From positions 287,377-351,376 of the forward strand of contig NZ_FOLD01000002.1 in the NCBI RefSeq assembly GCF_900112225.1: a stretch of 64,000 nucleotides of DNA. Reading direction: 5' to 3'. The notes beneath the pieces were generated by a model that had not been told where the DNA came from, did no database searches, and saw only the letters and a list, made by a program, of their open reading frames with translations. The position numbers and the translations under genes were made by a program. The stretch comes from Massilia yuzhufengensis (GTDB lineage Bacteria > Pseudomonadota > Gammaproteobacteria > Burkholderiales > Burkholderiaceae_D). Position 1 is the first letter of the stretch, and every line of letters begins with the position of its first letter. Below, piece after piece: positions 1-7,804 of the stretch.

Positions 1-1175
1 AGGCCATCTTCGATGCGCTTGGCGATCTCGATTTCGCCTTCGCGGGTCAACAGCGACACCGCGCCCATTTCACGCATGTACATGCGGACCGGGTCGGTGG
101 TGCGGCCGAAGTCGGAGTCGACCGTCGACAGCGCGGTCGCGGCGGCGGCTTCCACTTCGTCTTCACTGGTAGCGGTCGGCACATTGTCCGACAGCAGCAT
201 CATTTCCGCTTCCGGCGCGCGCTCGTAGATCGCGATACCCATGTCGTTGAAGGTCGCGATGATGCCTTCGATCGCTTCCGGATCGACGATGTTTTCCGGC
301 AGCTGGTCGTTGATCTGCGCATGGGTCAGGTAGCCGCGCTCCTTGCCCATGTTGATCAGGTTCTTCAGCTGGGTGCGGCGCTTTTCCAGCTCCGCTTCCG
401 AGAAACCGGTCTCGCCGCCAGTCACGCCAGGCAAGCCCTTGGCCTTGCGCTCGCGCAGCTTGGATGCCGCTTTCAGTTCGGTGCGCTCGATCGTGTTCAG
501 CGCCGCGACTTCGTCGTTTTCCGGCACGAACTCGCTCGGCTTGCGGCCGCGGCGGCCCGGGACCTTCACTTGCGGCAGCAGGTAGCCGGTGGTGTCGATC
601 GCGGCCAGCTTGGCGGCGTCGGTGGTCGAGTTGACGGTGCCGACGGCGCTCACCGGGACCGCCGGCGCAGGGGCGTCGGTGCGGCGGCGGGTGCGCACGA
701 CCTTCGGAGCGGCTTCTTCTGCCCCGGCTGCCGGGGCAGCTGCGGTCACGGCAGGTAGCGCTTCGGCGACCGGCGGCTCGACGTGCTGTGCATGCGCCGC
801 GCCTTTCAGGCTCGCCAGCTTCGAGGTGCGCTTGCGCACGACGACGGCGGCCGCGTCCGGCACGGCAGCCGTGTAATCCTCGAACGGCGCCGGCTCGACC
901 GCCGCTGGCGCAGCGACTTCGACCGGGGCAGCCGCGGCCTCGCTTGGCGCCGCGACCGCTTCAGCGGTCACGTCGTTGGCCGACTCCTGCGACGCATCCG
1001 CCTGGGCTGCCTTGACCGACGCCAGGCGCGAGCGGGTTTTCACTACCGTCACCTTGGCCGCGTCTTCCGTTTCGAGGAAGTAGGAGGTCGCGGTTTTCGG
1101 CACTGCCAGCTGTGCCGAAGCCTTGGCGGGCGTTTTTTTGGCGGTCAGAGTCAGTGTCTTGGCGGTGTTTTTCAT
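1..1175 (-). CDS. rpoD: RNA polymerase primary sigma factor RpoD, N-terminal part (runs off left edge)
   Basis: This is the housekeeping sigma-70 factor that directs RNA polymerase to most promoters. The reverse strand is open from the ATG at 1175-1173 to the left edge, about 391 codons. The first ~200 residues are Ala/Pro/Thr/Lys-rich and low in complexity. Then comes a region 1.1-like segment ('LINMGKERGYLTHAQIND', 'LPENIVDPEAIEGI') and the start of region 1.2 ('DPVRMYMREMG', 'LLTREGEIEIAKRIE'), which is diagnostic of RpoD. A purine-rich GGAGAGAG lies about 6 bases before the ATG. The N-terminal extension is much longer than in E. coli RpoD; I believe such extensions occur in Oxalobacteraceae, but that is from memory. 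Regions 2-4 lie outside the window. Confidence 0.93.
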   Translation of the reverse strand, partial: MKNTAKTLTLTAKKTPAKASAQLAVPKTATSYFLETEDAAKVTVVKTRSRLASVKAAQADASQESANDVTAEAVAAPSEAAAAPVEVAAPAAVEPAPFEDYTAAVPDAAAVVVRKRTSKLASLKGAAHAQHVEPPVAEALPAVTAAAPAAGAEEAAPKVVRTRRRTDAPAPAVPVSAVGTVNSTTDAAKLAAIDTTGYLLPQVKVPGRRGRKPSEFVPENDEVAALNTIERTELKAASKLRERKAKGLPGVTGGETGFSEAELEKRRTQLKNLINMGKERGYLTHAQINDQLPENIVDPEAIEGIIATFNDMGIAIYERAPEAEMMLLSDNVPTATSEDEVEAAAATALSTVDSDFGRTTDPVRMYMREMGAVSLLTREGEIEIAKRIEDG

Positions 1176-1390
1176 GTGAAACTCTCTCCAGTCGAGGCGA
1201 ATGGCGCGCCTGCGAAGTCAATAATCAGCGGGACCCGTGAACGGATCCGGGTACGGGAATGGAAGGGGCCCTAGCTGAGGGCGGGCACGCGGACTTCAAG
1301 CACGCATTCCGCGGGGCTGCCAAGGATCGGGATATGGCAGCGCTCTGGCGAGGAATGGAATATGGTCGAAATCACGGTATGCATGTCAGA

Positions 1391-1455
1391 ACGAAAAAAA
1401 GCCCGTCGGGTCAAACGGGCTTGCAGCTTCTAATGTCCAGCGAAGAACAGAAGGA
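1391..1455 (-). ncRNA. Candidate ~65-nt small RNA beside proQ
   Basis: The reverse strand has a -35-like TTATCA (1491-1486), an 18-bp spacer and a -10-like CATAAT (1467-1462), predicting a start near 1455. A strong intrinsic terminator follows at 1422-1394. The RNA in between would be about 65 nt, begin with a C/U-rich stretch containing CCUUCUG, and has no convincing reading frame. Neither flanking gene needs this transcript: rpoD starts downstream at 1175 with its own ribosome site, and proQ is on the other strand. It could also be a terminated leader. The neighbouring ProQ-family RNA chaperone makes an RNA here more plausible but does not prove it. Confidence 0.4.
1394..1422 (-). terminator. 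Intrinsic terminator, reverse strand
   Basis: Stem AAGCCCG/CGGGCTT (1399-1405 with 1416-1422) and a 10-base loop; on the reverse strand it is followed by seven T residues. It ends the candidate small RNA at 1455. Confidence 0.8.
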
Positions 1456-1496
1456 GGCGATATTATGCCGCATTGCAAGAATTGGTGATAATTGAA

Positions 1497-1514
1497 ATAT
1501 CCCATATGGGATAT
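1497..1514. promoter_or_regulatory. 18-bp perfect palindrome, operator-like
   Basis: ATATCCCATATGGGATAT is perfectly self-complementary. It lies 5 bp upstream of the -35 element of the reverse-strand promoter. A second pair, GGTGATA (1484-1490) and TATCACC (1512-1518), overlaps it with a different centre. The position suits a regulator of the small transcript; the factor is unknown. Confidence 0.4.
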
Positions 1515-1652
1515 CACCACATTGAATATGGCACCCGCCGTCAACTTCCCGACCCGTATGCGTCGGCGCAAGCCGTGCGCAAGGCAAGAGGCGGATGATA
1601 CACGATTTCATGCCCGCACGCCTGACGCCTTCACATGCCGCACGCTGGTTCG

Positions 1653-1680
1653 TTCTCAAGATTAATGGAACAAGTACAAT
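1653..1680 (+). promoter_or_regulatory. Predicted sigma-70 promoter of proQ
   Basis: TTCTCA (1653-1658), 16-bp spacer, TACAAT (1675-1680; five of six match consensus). The predicted start near 1687 gives a leader of about 50 nt to the ATG at 1736. This argues against the in-frame ATG at 1595, which lies upstream of the promoter. Confidence 0.55.
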
Positions 1681-1735
1681 ACGGCCCGCACTGGCGTCCG
1701 GGCGCCGTGCTATCCTTCGCTTTCCCGCTCTTACA

Positions 1736-2371
1736 ATGAAGTCAATGAATACCACTACCGCTGCCGAGACCGTCGACACCACCGCGCCTGCCACACCCGA
1801 GACTCCCGATACGCCTGCCGAGGCAAGCTCCGCACCGGACGCTGCGGCAGCCGATGCCGCGGCGGCCGATGCCGTGGCGGGCACGCCGGCAGCCGACGCT
1901 CCGCAGGCCGACGCTCCTGCCGACGCTCCGGCCGACGCCCCTGCGGCAGCCCCGGCTGCCGCAGGGGCCGCACCCGCCACCTCGGCACGTGCCTTGCTCA
2001 AGCAGCTCCAGCAAGAATTCCCGGCCTTCCGCGATTGCCTGCCGCTGGCCATCGGCATCGACAAGCAGCTGCTCGCGCGCATGCCGGGCCTGGACCGCAA
2101 GACCATGCGCGCCGCGCTCGGCATCCACACCGGCTCGATGCGCTACCTGCGCGCCATGGAAAAAGCCAAGGTCCGCCATGACCTCGACGGCACCGCCGGC
2201 GCCGAAGTCACCGACACCCACCGCCTGCACGCCAAGGAACAGCTGCAACAGCGCTTCAAGAAAGAAGCCGACCGCAAGAAGGCCGAACGCGACGCGGCAG
2301 CCGAAGAAGAAGCGAACCGCCAGCGCGCGGAAAAGCTGAAGGCCCTGGCCACCAAGTTCTCGCGCAATTAA
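1736..2371 (+). CDS. proQ: ProQ/FinO-domain RNA chaperone
   Basis: ProQ/FinO proteins bind structured RNAs, often small RNAs and 3' ends, and affect their stability and pairing. From the chosen start the protein has 211 residues. A low-complexity Ala/Asp/Pro-rich N-terminal arm of about 80 residues is followed by the FinO-like domain ('LLKQLQQEFPAFRDCLPLAIGI', 'RKTMRAALGIHTGSMRYLRAM') and a basic, Lys/Arg/Glu-rich helical tail. The order differs from E. coli ProQ, where FinO is N-terminal and the linker and Tudor-like domain follow. I chose ATG 1736 because a promoter sits at 1653-1680; ATG 1745 is possible, and translation from 1595 gives an unlikely N-terminus. The exonuclease gene begins 10 bp downstream. 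Confidence 0.85.
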   Translation: MKSMNTTTAAETVDTTAPATPETPDTPAEASSAPDAAAADAAAADAVAGTPAADAPQADAPADAPADAPAAAPAAAGAAPATSARALLKQLQQEFPAFRDCLPLAIGIDKQLLARMPGLDRKTMRAALGIHTGSMRYLRAMEKAKVRHDLDGTAGAEVTDTHRLHAKEQLQQRFKKEADRKKAERDAAAEEEANRQRAEKLKALATKFSRN

Positions 2372-2381
2372 CCCGGTGTCG

Positions 2382-2981
2382 ATGAACGGCGTCGATCCGG
2401 CCGAAGCGCTGCCGCCCTACGACGGCATCGGCCTGGCCGACGTGCGCATCGTGCGCACGCCGGGCGACGCCGCCGCCGCCCTGCTGGCGCTGTCGCAGGC
2501 CGACGTGATCGGCTTCGACACCGAATCCAAGCCCACCTTCGCCAAGGGCGAAGTCTCGACCGGCCCGCACCTGGTGCAGCTGGCGACCGACGACCTGGCC
2601 TACCTGTTCCAGATCGGCAGCGCCGCCAGCGCGCAGAACCTGCTCACCGTGCTCAAGCCGGTGCTGGAATCGGACAGCATCCTGAAGGTGGGGTTTGGTT
2701 TGGGCGACGACCTGAAACGCCTGCGCGGCAAGCTCGGCATCGAGGCGCGTAACGTGCTGGACCTGTCGACCGCCCTGCGCAAACGGGGCGAGCGCAATAC
2801 GCTCGGCGCCAAGACGGCGGTGGCACGCCTCTTCGGGCGCCGCCTGCAAAAATCGAAGCGCATCACCACCACCAACTGGGCGTTGCCGCAACTGAGCGAC
2901 AAGCAGGTGCTGTATGCGGCGGACGATGCGCATGTGGCGCTGAAGCTGTACCGGTTCTGGAAGGCGAATCCGCCGGCGTAG
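2382..2981 (+). CDS. DEDDy-type 3'-5' exonuclease domain protein (RNase D-like)
   Basis: This is a stand-alone 3'-5' exonuclease domain of about 199 residues, lacking the HRDC domains of full RNase D. The DEDD residues appear in order: Exo I 'IGFDTESKP', Exo II around 'VGFGLGDDLKRL', and Exo III 'YAADDAHVALKLY', with Tyr four residues before Asp as in the DEDDy subfamily. The substrate (RNA or DNA ends) cannot be told from sequence. It follows proQ by about 10 bp on the same strand, so the two are probably co-transcribed, an RNA-binding protein with a possible RNase. A GTG at 2376 is an alternative start. Confidence 0.82.
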   Translation: MNGVDPAEALPPYDGIGLADVRIVRTPGDAAAALLALSQADVIGFDTESKPTFAKGEVSTGPHLVQLATDDLAYLFQIGSAASAQNLLTVLKPVLESDSILKVGFGLGDDLKRLRGKLGIEARNVLDLSTALRKRGERNTLGAKTAVARLFGRRLQKSKRITTTNWALPQLSDKQVLYAADDAHVALKLYRFWKANPPA

Positions 2982-3045
2982 ATGGCAAGCCGCGACGTTC
3001 CCTTCGGCCCCGTACTTGTAAACGTCGTCCCGGCGCAGGCGTCAA

Positions 3046-3155
3046 CCATGCCATTGGCATTGTTGCCCCCAATTCCGTCGCTCACCCACCTACGCAAACT
3101 GCTAGCGATCGCAGCCGCGCACACAAACTTGGATCCCGGCCTTCGCCGGGATGAC
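3046..3155. repeat. REP-like palindromic repeats
   Basis: The 214-bp gap holds no gene. It has a palindromic CATGCCATTGGCATTG near 3048-3066 and an inverted repeat ATCCCGGC-CTTC-GCCGGGAT near 3133-3153 followed by GACGG. Close relatives occur at 9296-9345, where the same two motifs sit side by side. They are typical dispersed intergenic palindromes. Confidence 0.6.
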
Positions 3156-3195
3156 GGTCTCCAAGCTAGCGACGGTGCTTAGTCAGCTGGTGCTC

Positions 3196-3921
3196 TTAGC
3201 GCTTCCTCACCACAAAATACGCCTCCGGACACAGCGCCGTCCCCAGCAGCGGAAACGGACTCGCACTCGCCTTCACCAGCGCGAACCGCTCCGCAAGCGC
3301 CTTGCGAAACACGCGGTGGTCGAACCCCATATGCTCGTTGTGCACCTCGACGTCCGGTGGCAGTAAACCCACCGGCCGGTCCTGCGGCGGCATCCCGCAC
3401 AAGGCCATCAGCACATGCTTCGGCCGGGCGTCATATGCCCCGTAGCGCCGCGTCATCCGGAACGCGCCCTTGTACAGCGCCGGCAGGCCTACCTCGACCG
3501 GCACGCCGAACACCACTTCCGCATCGGGCTTCAACAGCGCATCGACCTCGCCCAGCGACCGCTCGCGCATCGACAGCGGGATGTGTTCGAACACCTCCAG
3601 GCAGAACAGCACGTCCACCCGCCCTTTCGGGATGTCCTCGAAGGCCGCGTAGAACTCGACCCGCGGCAGGTCCTTGAGTTCGAGCTTGGCTTCTTCCAGC
3701 AGGTCCGAGCAGGGCTCGTAGCAGATGATGGTGGCGTTCGGGTATGCATGGACCAGGCGCTTGCACAGTTCCCCGCTGCCGGCGCCGAAATCGAGCACGC
3801 AGGCGACGTCCTCGCGCGCCTTTTGCGCGAAGCCGATCGCGCTGTGCAGGCGTTGCTGCTGCAGCCAGCGCTTGACGGGATTCCTGTCCCTGAATACACC
3901 CTCGGTATAGCTCACACCCAT
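3196..3921 (-). CDS. Class I SAM-dependent methyltransferase
   Basis: A soluble 241-residue protein with a Rossmann-type methyltransferase fold. Motif I is 'VLDFGAGSGELCKRL' (about residues 41-55), then an acidic 'ICYEPCSDLLEEA' that would bind the SAM ribose, and 'DVLFCLEVFEHIP' as motif IV with post-motif. Such UbiE/type-11 enzymes methylate many substrates, so the acceptor is unknown. The C-terminal half includes 'PEAYFVVRKR'. It stands alone between a repeat region and the divergent cytochrome operon. Confident on the fold, not on function. Confidence 0.8.
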   Translation of the reverse strand: MGVSYTEGVFRDRNPVKRWLQQQRLHSAIGFAQKAREDVACVLDFGAGSGELCKRLVHAYPNATIICYEPCSDLLEEAKLELKDLPRVEFYAAFEDIPKGRVDVLFCLEVFEHIPLSMRERSLGEVDALLKPDAEVVFGVPVEVGLPALYKGAFRMTRRYGAYDARPKHVLMALCGMPPQDRPVGLLPPDVEVHNEHMGFDHRVFRKALAERFALVKASASPFPLLGTALCPEAYFVVRKR

Positions 3922-4023
3922 CCTGCACCCCAGCGGTCCAAAGGGATGGGATTATAGCAAGCCGCCCCGCCGCCCGAGCACGATCCACGTTATCATTCGG
4001 GCATCGCCATACCGGGTTCCCCC

Positions 4024-4734
4024 ATGCCTCTTCGTCCCATGCTGCTCGCGGTCCTGCTGCTGGCCGCCGCCGCGCCGCACGCCGCGCCGCAAGCCGTGCC
4101 CGACACCCTGGCCCAGCGCCTGGTCGCCTGCGCCTCCTGCCATGCCCGCGTCGATGCACGCGGCAACCAGGTCAACGACAGCTACTTCCCGCGCCTCCAG
4201 GGCAAGCCGGCCGGCTACCTCTACAACCAGCTGCTCAACTTCCGCGAAGGGCGGCGCCAGTACCCCTTGATGACCTACCTGGTGGAGCACCTGCCCGACC
4301 CTTACCTGCGCGAGATAGCCGGCCACTTCGCCGCGATGCCGCCCGCGGCGCACGCCGCCACCGCATCGGCCATGGCGCCGCAGGTGCTCGAGCGTGGCCG
4401 CCAGCTCGTGACGCAGGGCGACAGCGCGCGCAAGCTGCCCGCCTGCGTCGCCTGCCACGGCCAGCGCCTGACCGGCGTCGAGCCGGGCGTCCCCGGCCTG
4501 CTTGGCCTGCCGCGCGACTATGTCAACGCGCAGTTCGGCGCCTGGCGCAACAAGGACCGCCGCGCCCACGTCCCCGACTGCATGGCCGCCATCGCCGCCC
4601 GCCTGTCGCTGGAGGATGTGAACGCCGTCTCTAGCTGGCTCGCCGCCCAGCCTGTGCCCGCCGATCCGCGCCCGGCCGCGTCGATCGCGCGTCCCCTGCC
4701 GCTGGCCTGCGGCAGCGCCCCGGAGCAACCATGA
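4024..4734 (+). CDS. Diheme cytochrome c (c4-like), periplasmic
   Basis: A secreted 236-residue electron carrier. A signal peptide (about residues 1-21, rich in Leu/Ala) precedes two cytochrome c domains with heme-binding CASCH (36-40) and CVACH (141-145). Two class I domains of roughly 100 residues match the cytochrome c4 layout. It overlaps the next gene by four bases (ATGA), so translation is probably coupled. The pair resembles the electron-transfer subunits of membrane-bound alcohol or aldehyde dehydrogenases, but no catalytic subunit lies in the window. Confidence 0.82.
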   Translation: MPLRPMLLAVLLLAAAAPHAAPQAVPDTLAQRLVACASCHARVDARGNQVNDSYFPRLQGKPAGYLYNQLLNFREGRRQYPLMTYLVEHLPDPYLREIAGHFAAMPPAAHAATASAMAPQVLERGRQLVTQGDSARKLPACVACHGQRLTGVEPGVPGLLGLPRDYVNAQFGAWRNKDRRAHVPDCMAAIAARLSLEDVNAVSSWLAAQPVPADPRPAASIARPLPLACGSAPEQP

Positions 4735-5990
4735 AGAAGATCGCCCTGGCCGCCCTGCTGGTCCTTGTCGCAGCCGTCCTGATCGCCTGGCCGCGCGAAG
4801 ACTTCATTCCGTCCGCCTCGCCCACCGCCTGGGCGGCGACACCCGACAACATCGCCCGCGGCGCCTACCTCGCGCGCGCCGGCGACTGCCTGGCCTGCCA
4901 CACCGCGCGCGGCGGTGCGGAATATGCCGGCGGCCGCGCGCTCGACACGCCGTTCGGGCGCCTGTACGGCCCCAACCTCACGCCCGATGCGCAGGCCGGC
5001 ATCGGCAGCTGGGACGCCGACGACTTCTGGAACGCCCTGCACAACGGGAAATCGCGCGACGGCCGCCTGCTCTACCCCGCCTTCCCGTACACGAACTACA
5101 CCAAGGTCTCGCGCGCCGATTCAGACGCGCTGTTCGCCTATTTCAGGAGCCTGCCACCGCAGCGCGAGCCCAACAAGGCGCATGAGCTGGACTTCCCCTA
5201 CAACCAGCAGGCGCTGCTTGCGCTCTGGCGCCTGCTCTACTTCAAGCCGGCCACCTTCACGCCGCAGCCGGCGCGCGGCGCAGAATGGAACCGCGGCGCC
5301 TACCTGGTCGAGGGCCTGGGCCACTGCAGCGCATGCCACAGCACCCGCAATCGCCTCGGCGCCAGCGGCGACACCCTGTCCGGCGGCCTGATTCCCACCA
5401 TCGGCTGGTACGCGCCTTCGCTCACCTCCAGCGGCGAAGCGGGCATGAAGGACTGGGACCAGGCGCACATCGTCGCCCTGCTGCAAACCGGCGTCTCGCC
5501 ACGCGGCTCGGCCACCGGCCCGATGGCCGAAGTGGTGGCGCGCAGCCTGCAGCACCTGACGGGCAGCGACGTGGGCGCGATGGCGAGTTATCTCAAGTCG
5601 CTGCCGTCGACCGATGCGCCGGCGCCGGCCAAGGGCGAGCCGGCCAGCGACCAGCTGCTGGCCGAGGGCCGGCGCCTGTATGGCAGCCATTGCATCGACT
5701 GCCATGGCGCCGACGGCAAGGGCAAGGCCCCGGCCTACCCGCCGCTGGCCGGCAACCGCGCGGTGACCCTCACGCCGGCCGTGAACGCGATCCGCATGGT
5801 GCTCAACGGCGGCTTCCCGCCCGGCACCGCCGGCAACCCGCGGCCCTACGGCATGCCGCCCTACAGCCATGAACTCGATGACGCCCAGGTCGCCGCCGTG
5901 CTGACGTATGTGCGCGCCAGCTGGGGCAATGCGGCGGCGCCGGTGTCGGTGCACGATGTGAATCGCTACCGCAGCGTGCCGCTGGACTAG
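4731..5990 (+). CDS. Triheme cytochrome c (alcohol dehydrogenase cytochrome subunit-like)
   Basis: The 419-residue protein has an N-terminal signal or anchor (MKKIALAALLVLVAAVLIAW) and three c-heme sites, CLACH (53-57), CSACH (199-203) and CIDCH (321-325). Three tandem domains of this size are the hallmark of the cytochrome subunit of PQQ- or flavin-dependent dehydrogenases, which passes electrons from the periplasmic dehydrogenase to ubiquinone or an oxidase. The start codon overlaps the stop of the diheme gene. The dehydrogenase subunit must be encoded elsewhere, or these serve another donor. Confidence 0.85.
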   Translation: MKKIALAALLVLVAAVLIAWPREDFIPSASPTAWAATPDNIARGAYLARAGDCLACHTARGGAEYAGGRALDTPFGRLYGPNLTPDAQAGIGSWDADDFWNALHNGKSRDGRLLYPAFPYTNYTKVSRADSDALFAYFRSLPPQREPNKAHELDFPYNQQALLALWRLLYFKPATFTPQPARGAEWNRGAYLVEGLGHCSACHSTRNRLGASGDTLSGGLIPTIGWYAPSLTSSGEAGMKDWDQAHIVALLQTGVSPRGSATGPMAEVVARSLQHLTGSDVGAMASYLKSLPSTDAPAPAKGEPASDQLLAEGRRLYGSHCIDCHGADGKGKAPAYPPLAGNRAVTLTPAVNAIRMVLNGGFPPGTAGNPRPYGMPPYSHELDDAQVAAVLTYVRASWGNAAAPVSVHDVNRYRSVPLD

Positions 5991-6047
5991 GCTGCTGGAA
6001 GGCGCATAATCAGGCGGTCTCCACCCATCGCGGAAAGGAAGGCCCCC

Positions 6048-6536
6048 ATGAAAACCTGTACCCTCATGACCGTCGTGGCGCTGTTTGTCCTTGGCGCCAG
6101 CGCCGAGGGCGCGCCGTCCGCCCTTGGCCCAGCAGAAGAAGCGGCAGCCTTCAAGGCTGCCGGTTTCAAACTCAATGGGAAGCAATGGCGCAATTGCGAG
6201 GACCCGACGCCCACTTATTCGCCGGGCGAAGTCGCCGAAGTGCGCGACCTGAACGGCGACGGCAGGCTGGATGCCGTGATCACCGAGGGCGGCACCTTCT
6301 GTTTCGGAAATACCGGCACCGGGTACACAATCGTGTCGAAACAGGCAAACGGCGGCTGGAAAAAGATCGCCGGAGGCACAGGTGTTCCCAGTTTCCTACC
6401 GGCCAAGGGCAAGGATGGCTGGCCCGACATCGAGATCGGCGGCCCCGGCTTCTGCTTCCCGGTCGAGCGCTGGAACGGCAAGGAGTACGTACTGAACCGA
6501 CACCAGTACGAGGGAAAGCCCTGCCGACCGAAATGA
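6048..6536 (+). CDS. Secreted protein with EF-hand-like calcium loop, function unknown
   Basis: A 162-residue exported protein with an N-terminal signal peptide (about residues 1-21). The centre carries 'DLNGDGRLDAVI', a DxNxDGxxD calcium-binding loop of the EF-hand/dockerin/VCBS type. Several Cys residues ('NCEDP', 'TFCFGN', 'GFCFPV', 'KPCRP') could form disulfides in the periplasm. A ribosome site GGAAAGGAAGG lies before the ATG. I recognise no named family. It ends close to the convergent pilus-ATPase gene. Confidence 0.65.
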   Translation: MKTCTLMTVVALFVLGASAEGAPSALGPAEEAAAFKAAGFKLNGKQWRNCEDPTPTYSPGEVAEVRDLNGDGRLDAVITEGGTFCFGNTGTGYTIVSKQANGGWKKIAGGTGVPSFLPAKGKDGWPDIEIGGPGFCFPVERWNGKEYVLNRHQYEGKPCRPK

Positions 6537-6584
6537 GGACCGTCGGCTCGCAGGATATCCGGGCGTGGTGCACGACTGCGCTGG

Positions 6585-7706
6585 CTACACCATGTCCGCG
6601 AAGCCCACCCGGTCAGTCGTCGCATTGCGCGCATCCTCGACCCGCACCTTGTGCCCGGCCAGCAGCTGCTCGAGCGAAGCGTTCATGGTGTGGCAGCCCG
6701 GGTCGCGGCCCGAGTTCATGTGCGCGCGGATGCCGCCCACGTCGCCGGATTCCAGCATGCGCATGATCGCCGCGCTGGGCGTGAGGCATTCGGTGGCGAG
6801 GTGGTAGCGGTTACCCTCGACCGAGGGCAGCAAGGCCTGGCACAGCACGCCGCGCAGCGCATGCGCCAGCGCCTGGGCCTGGGCTTCCGAATTGCCGAGC
6901 AGGCGCAGCATCTTCTGCAGGCCCAGTTCGGTCGAGCGCGCGTGCAGCGTGGCCAGCACCAGCGGGCCCGATTCGGCCAGCGCCAGCGCTTCCTGCGCCG
7001 TCTCGGCATCGCGGATTTCGCCGATCACGATCACGTCGGGACGCTCGCGCAGCGCGTCCAGCGCGCCCAGGTAGTAGCTTTCGACGTCGCCGTCCACGCC
7101 CACTTCACGCTGGGTGATGATGCACTTGCGCTGCGGGATCAAGGTCTCGACCGGGTCTTCGATGGTGATGATGTGGCCCGAGCGCTGCTTGTTGATCTCG
7201 TCGATCATCGAGGCGATGGTGGTCGACTTGCCCTGGCAGGTGTCGCCGATGATCAGCACCAGGCCGCTGTTCAGGCGCGCGAATTCCTGCTCGTCCTTCC
7301 ACAGGCCCAGCTCGGACAGCGCCACCGGCTCCTTCGGGAAGCGGCGGATCACGCAGCCCAGGCGCTTCTTGCCCTGGAAGCTGAAGCAGTTGGCGCGGAT
7401 GCGCGCCGTGTGCAGGTCGATCGAGCGGTCGAACGCGCGCAGCGCGATGCGCTCGTTCCAGTTCGGCTCGATCACGTCGAAGAATTCTTCCAGCTCTTCC
7501 TTCGTGATCGGCGAATCGGTCACCGCCACCAGGCCCTTGGGCTGGCGCAGCATCAGCGGGCTGTTCTGGTGAATGATGATGTCCGAGAACACCAGCCGCG
7601 AGTTCAGCAGGTGCAGGATCTGCTCGACCAGCGTGCCGAAGACCGGATGGTCTTCGTTCTCGATGTACGTCAGGGTGGGGATCTGCGAGGACTGGTGATG
7701 TTCCAT
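6585..7706 (-). CDS. PilT/PilU-family type IV pilus retraction ATPase paralogue
   Basis: Cytoplasmic hexameric ATPases of this family depolymerise type IV pili. The 373-residue protein has the PAS-like N-terminal domain and the RecA-like ATPase core, with Walker A 'GDTCQGKST' (154-162), the Asp box around 'TIEDPVE' (181-187), Walker B 'DVIVIGEIRD' (224-233) and the His box 'VLATLHARST'. Walker A reads G-D-T-C-Q-G-K-S where PilT usually has G-x-T-G-S-G-K-S; the essential G-K-S is kept. Size and sequence favour PilU or a third paralogue over PilT. No other pilus gene is nearby. On its strand a TATAAT (7750-7745) lies 39 bp before the start. Confidence 0.85.
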   Translation of the reverse strand: MEHHQSSQIPTLTYIENEDHPVFGTLVEQILHLLNSRLVFSDIIIHQNSPLMLRQPKGLVAVTDSPITKEELEEFFDVIEPNWNERIALRAFDRSIDLHTARIRANCFSFQGKKRLGCVIRRFPKEPVALSELGLWKDEQEFARLNSGLVLIIGDTCQGKSTTIASMIDEINKQRSGHIITIEDPVETLIPQRKCIITQREVGVDGDVESYYLGALDALRERPDVIVIGEIRDAETAQEALALAESGPLVLATLHARSTELGLQKMLRLLGNSEAQAQALAHALRGVLCQALLPSVEGNRYHLATECLTPSAAIMRMLESGDVGGIRAHMNSGRDPGCHTMNASLEQLLAGHKVRVEDARNATTDRVGFADMV

Positions 7707-7804
7707 CTGGCCGGCACGTGGTTAAGGGTTGAACAGTGCCGGATATTATAGGACCATGCCTCGCCGAAAGATTGCAAAACTGAAATTAAAATTGCAAGTC
7801 CGGT

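Noticed and set aside
1411..2130. Reverse-strand frame over proQ
   Set aside because: Ala/Ser-rich shadow of the low-complexity ProQ arm, and it crosses the predicted terminator at 1394-1422.
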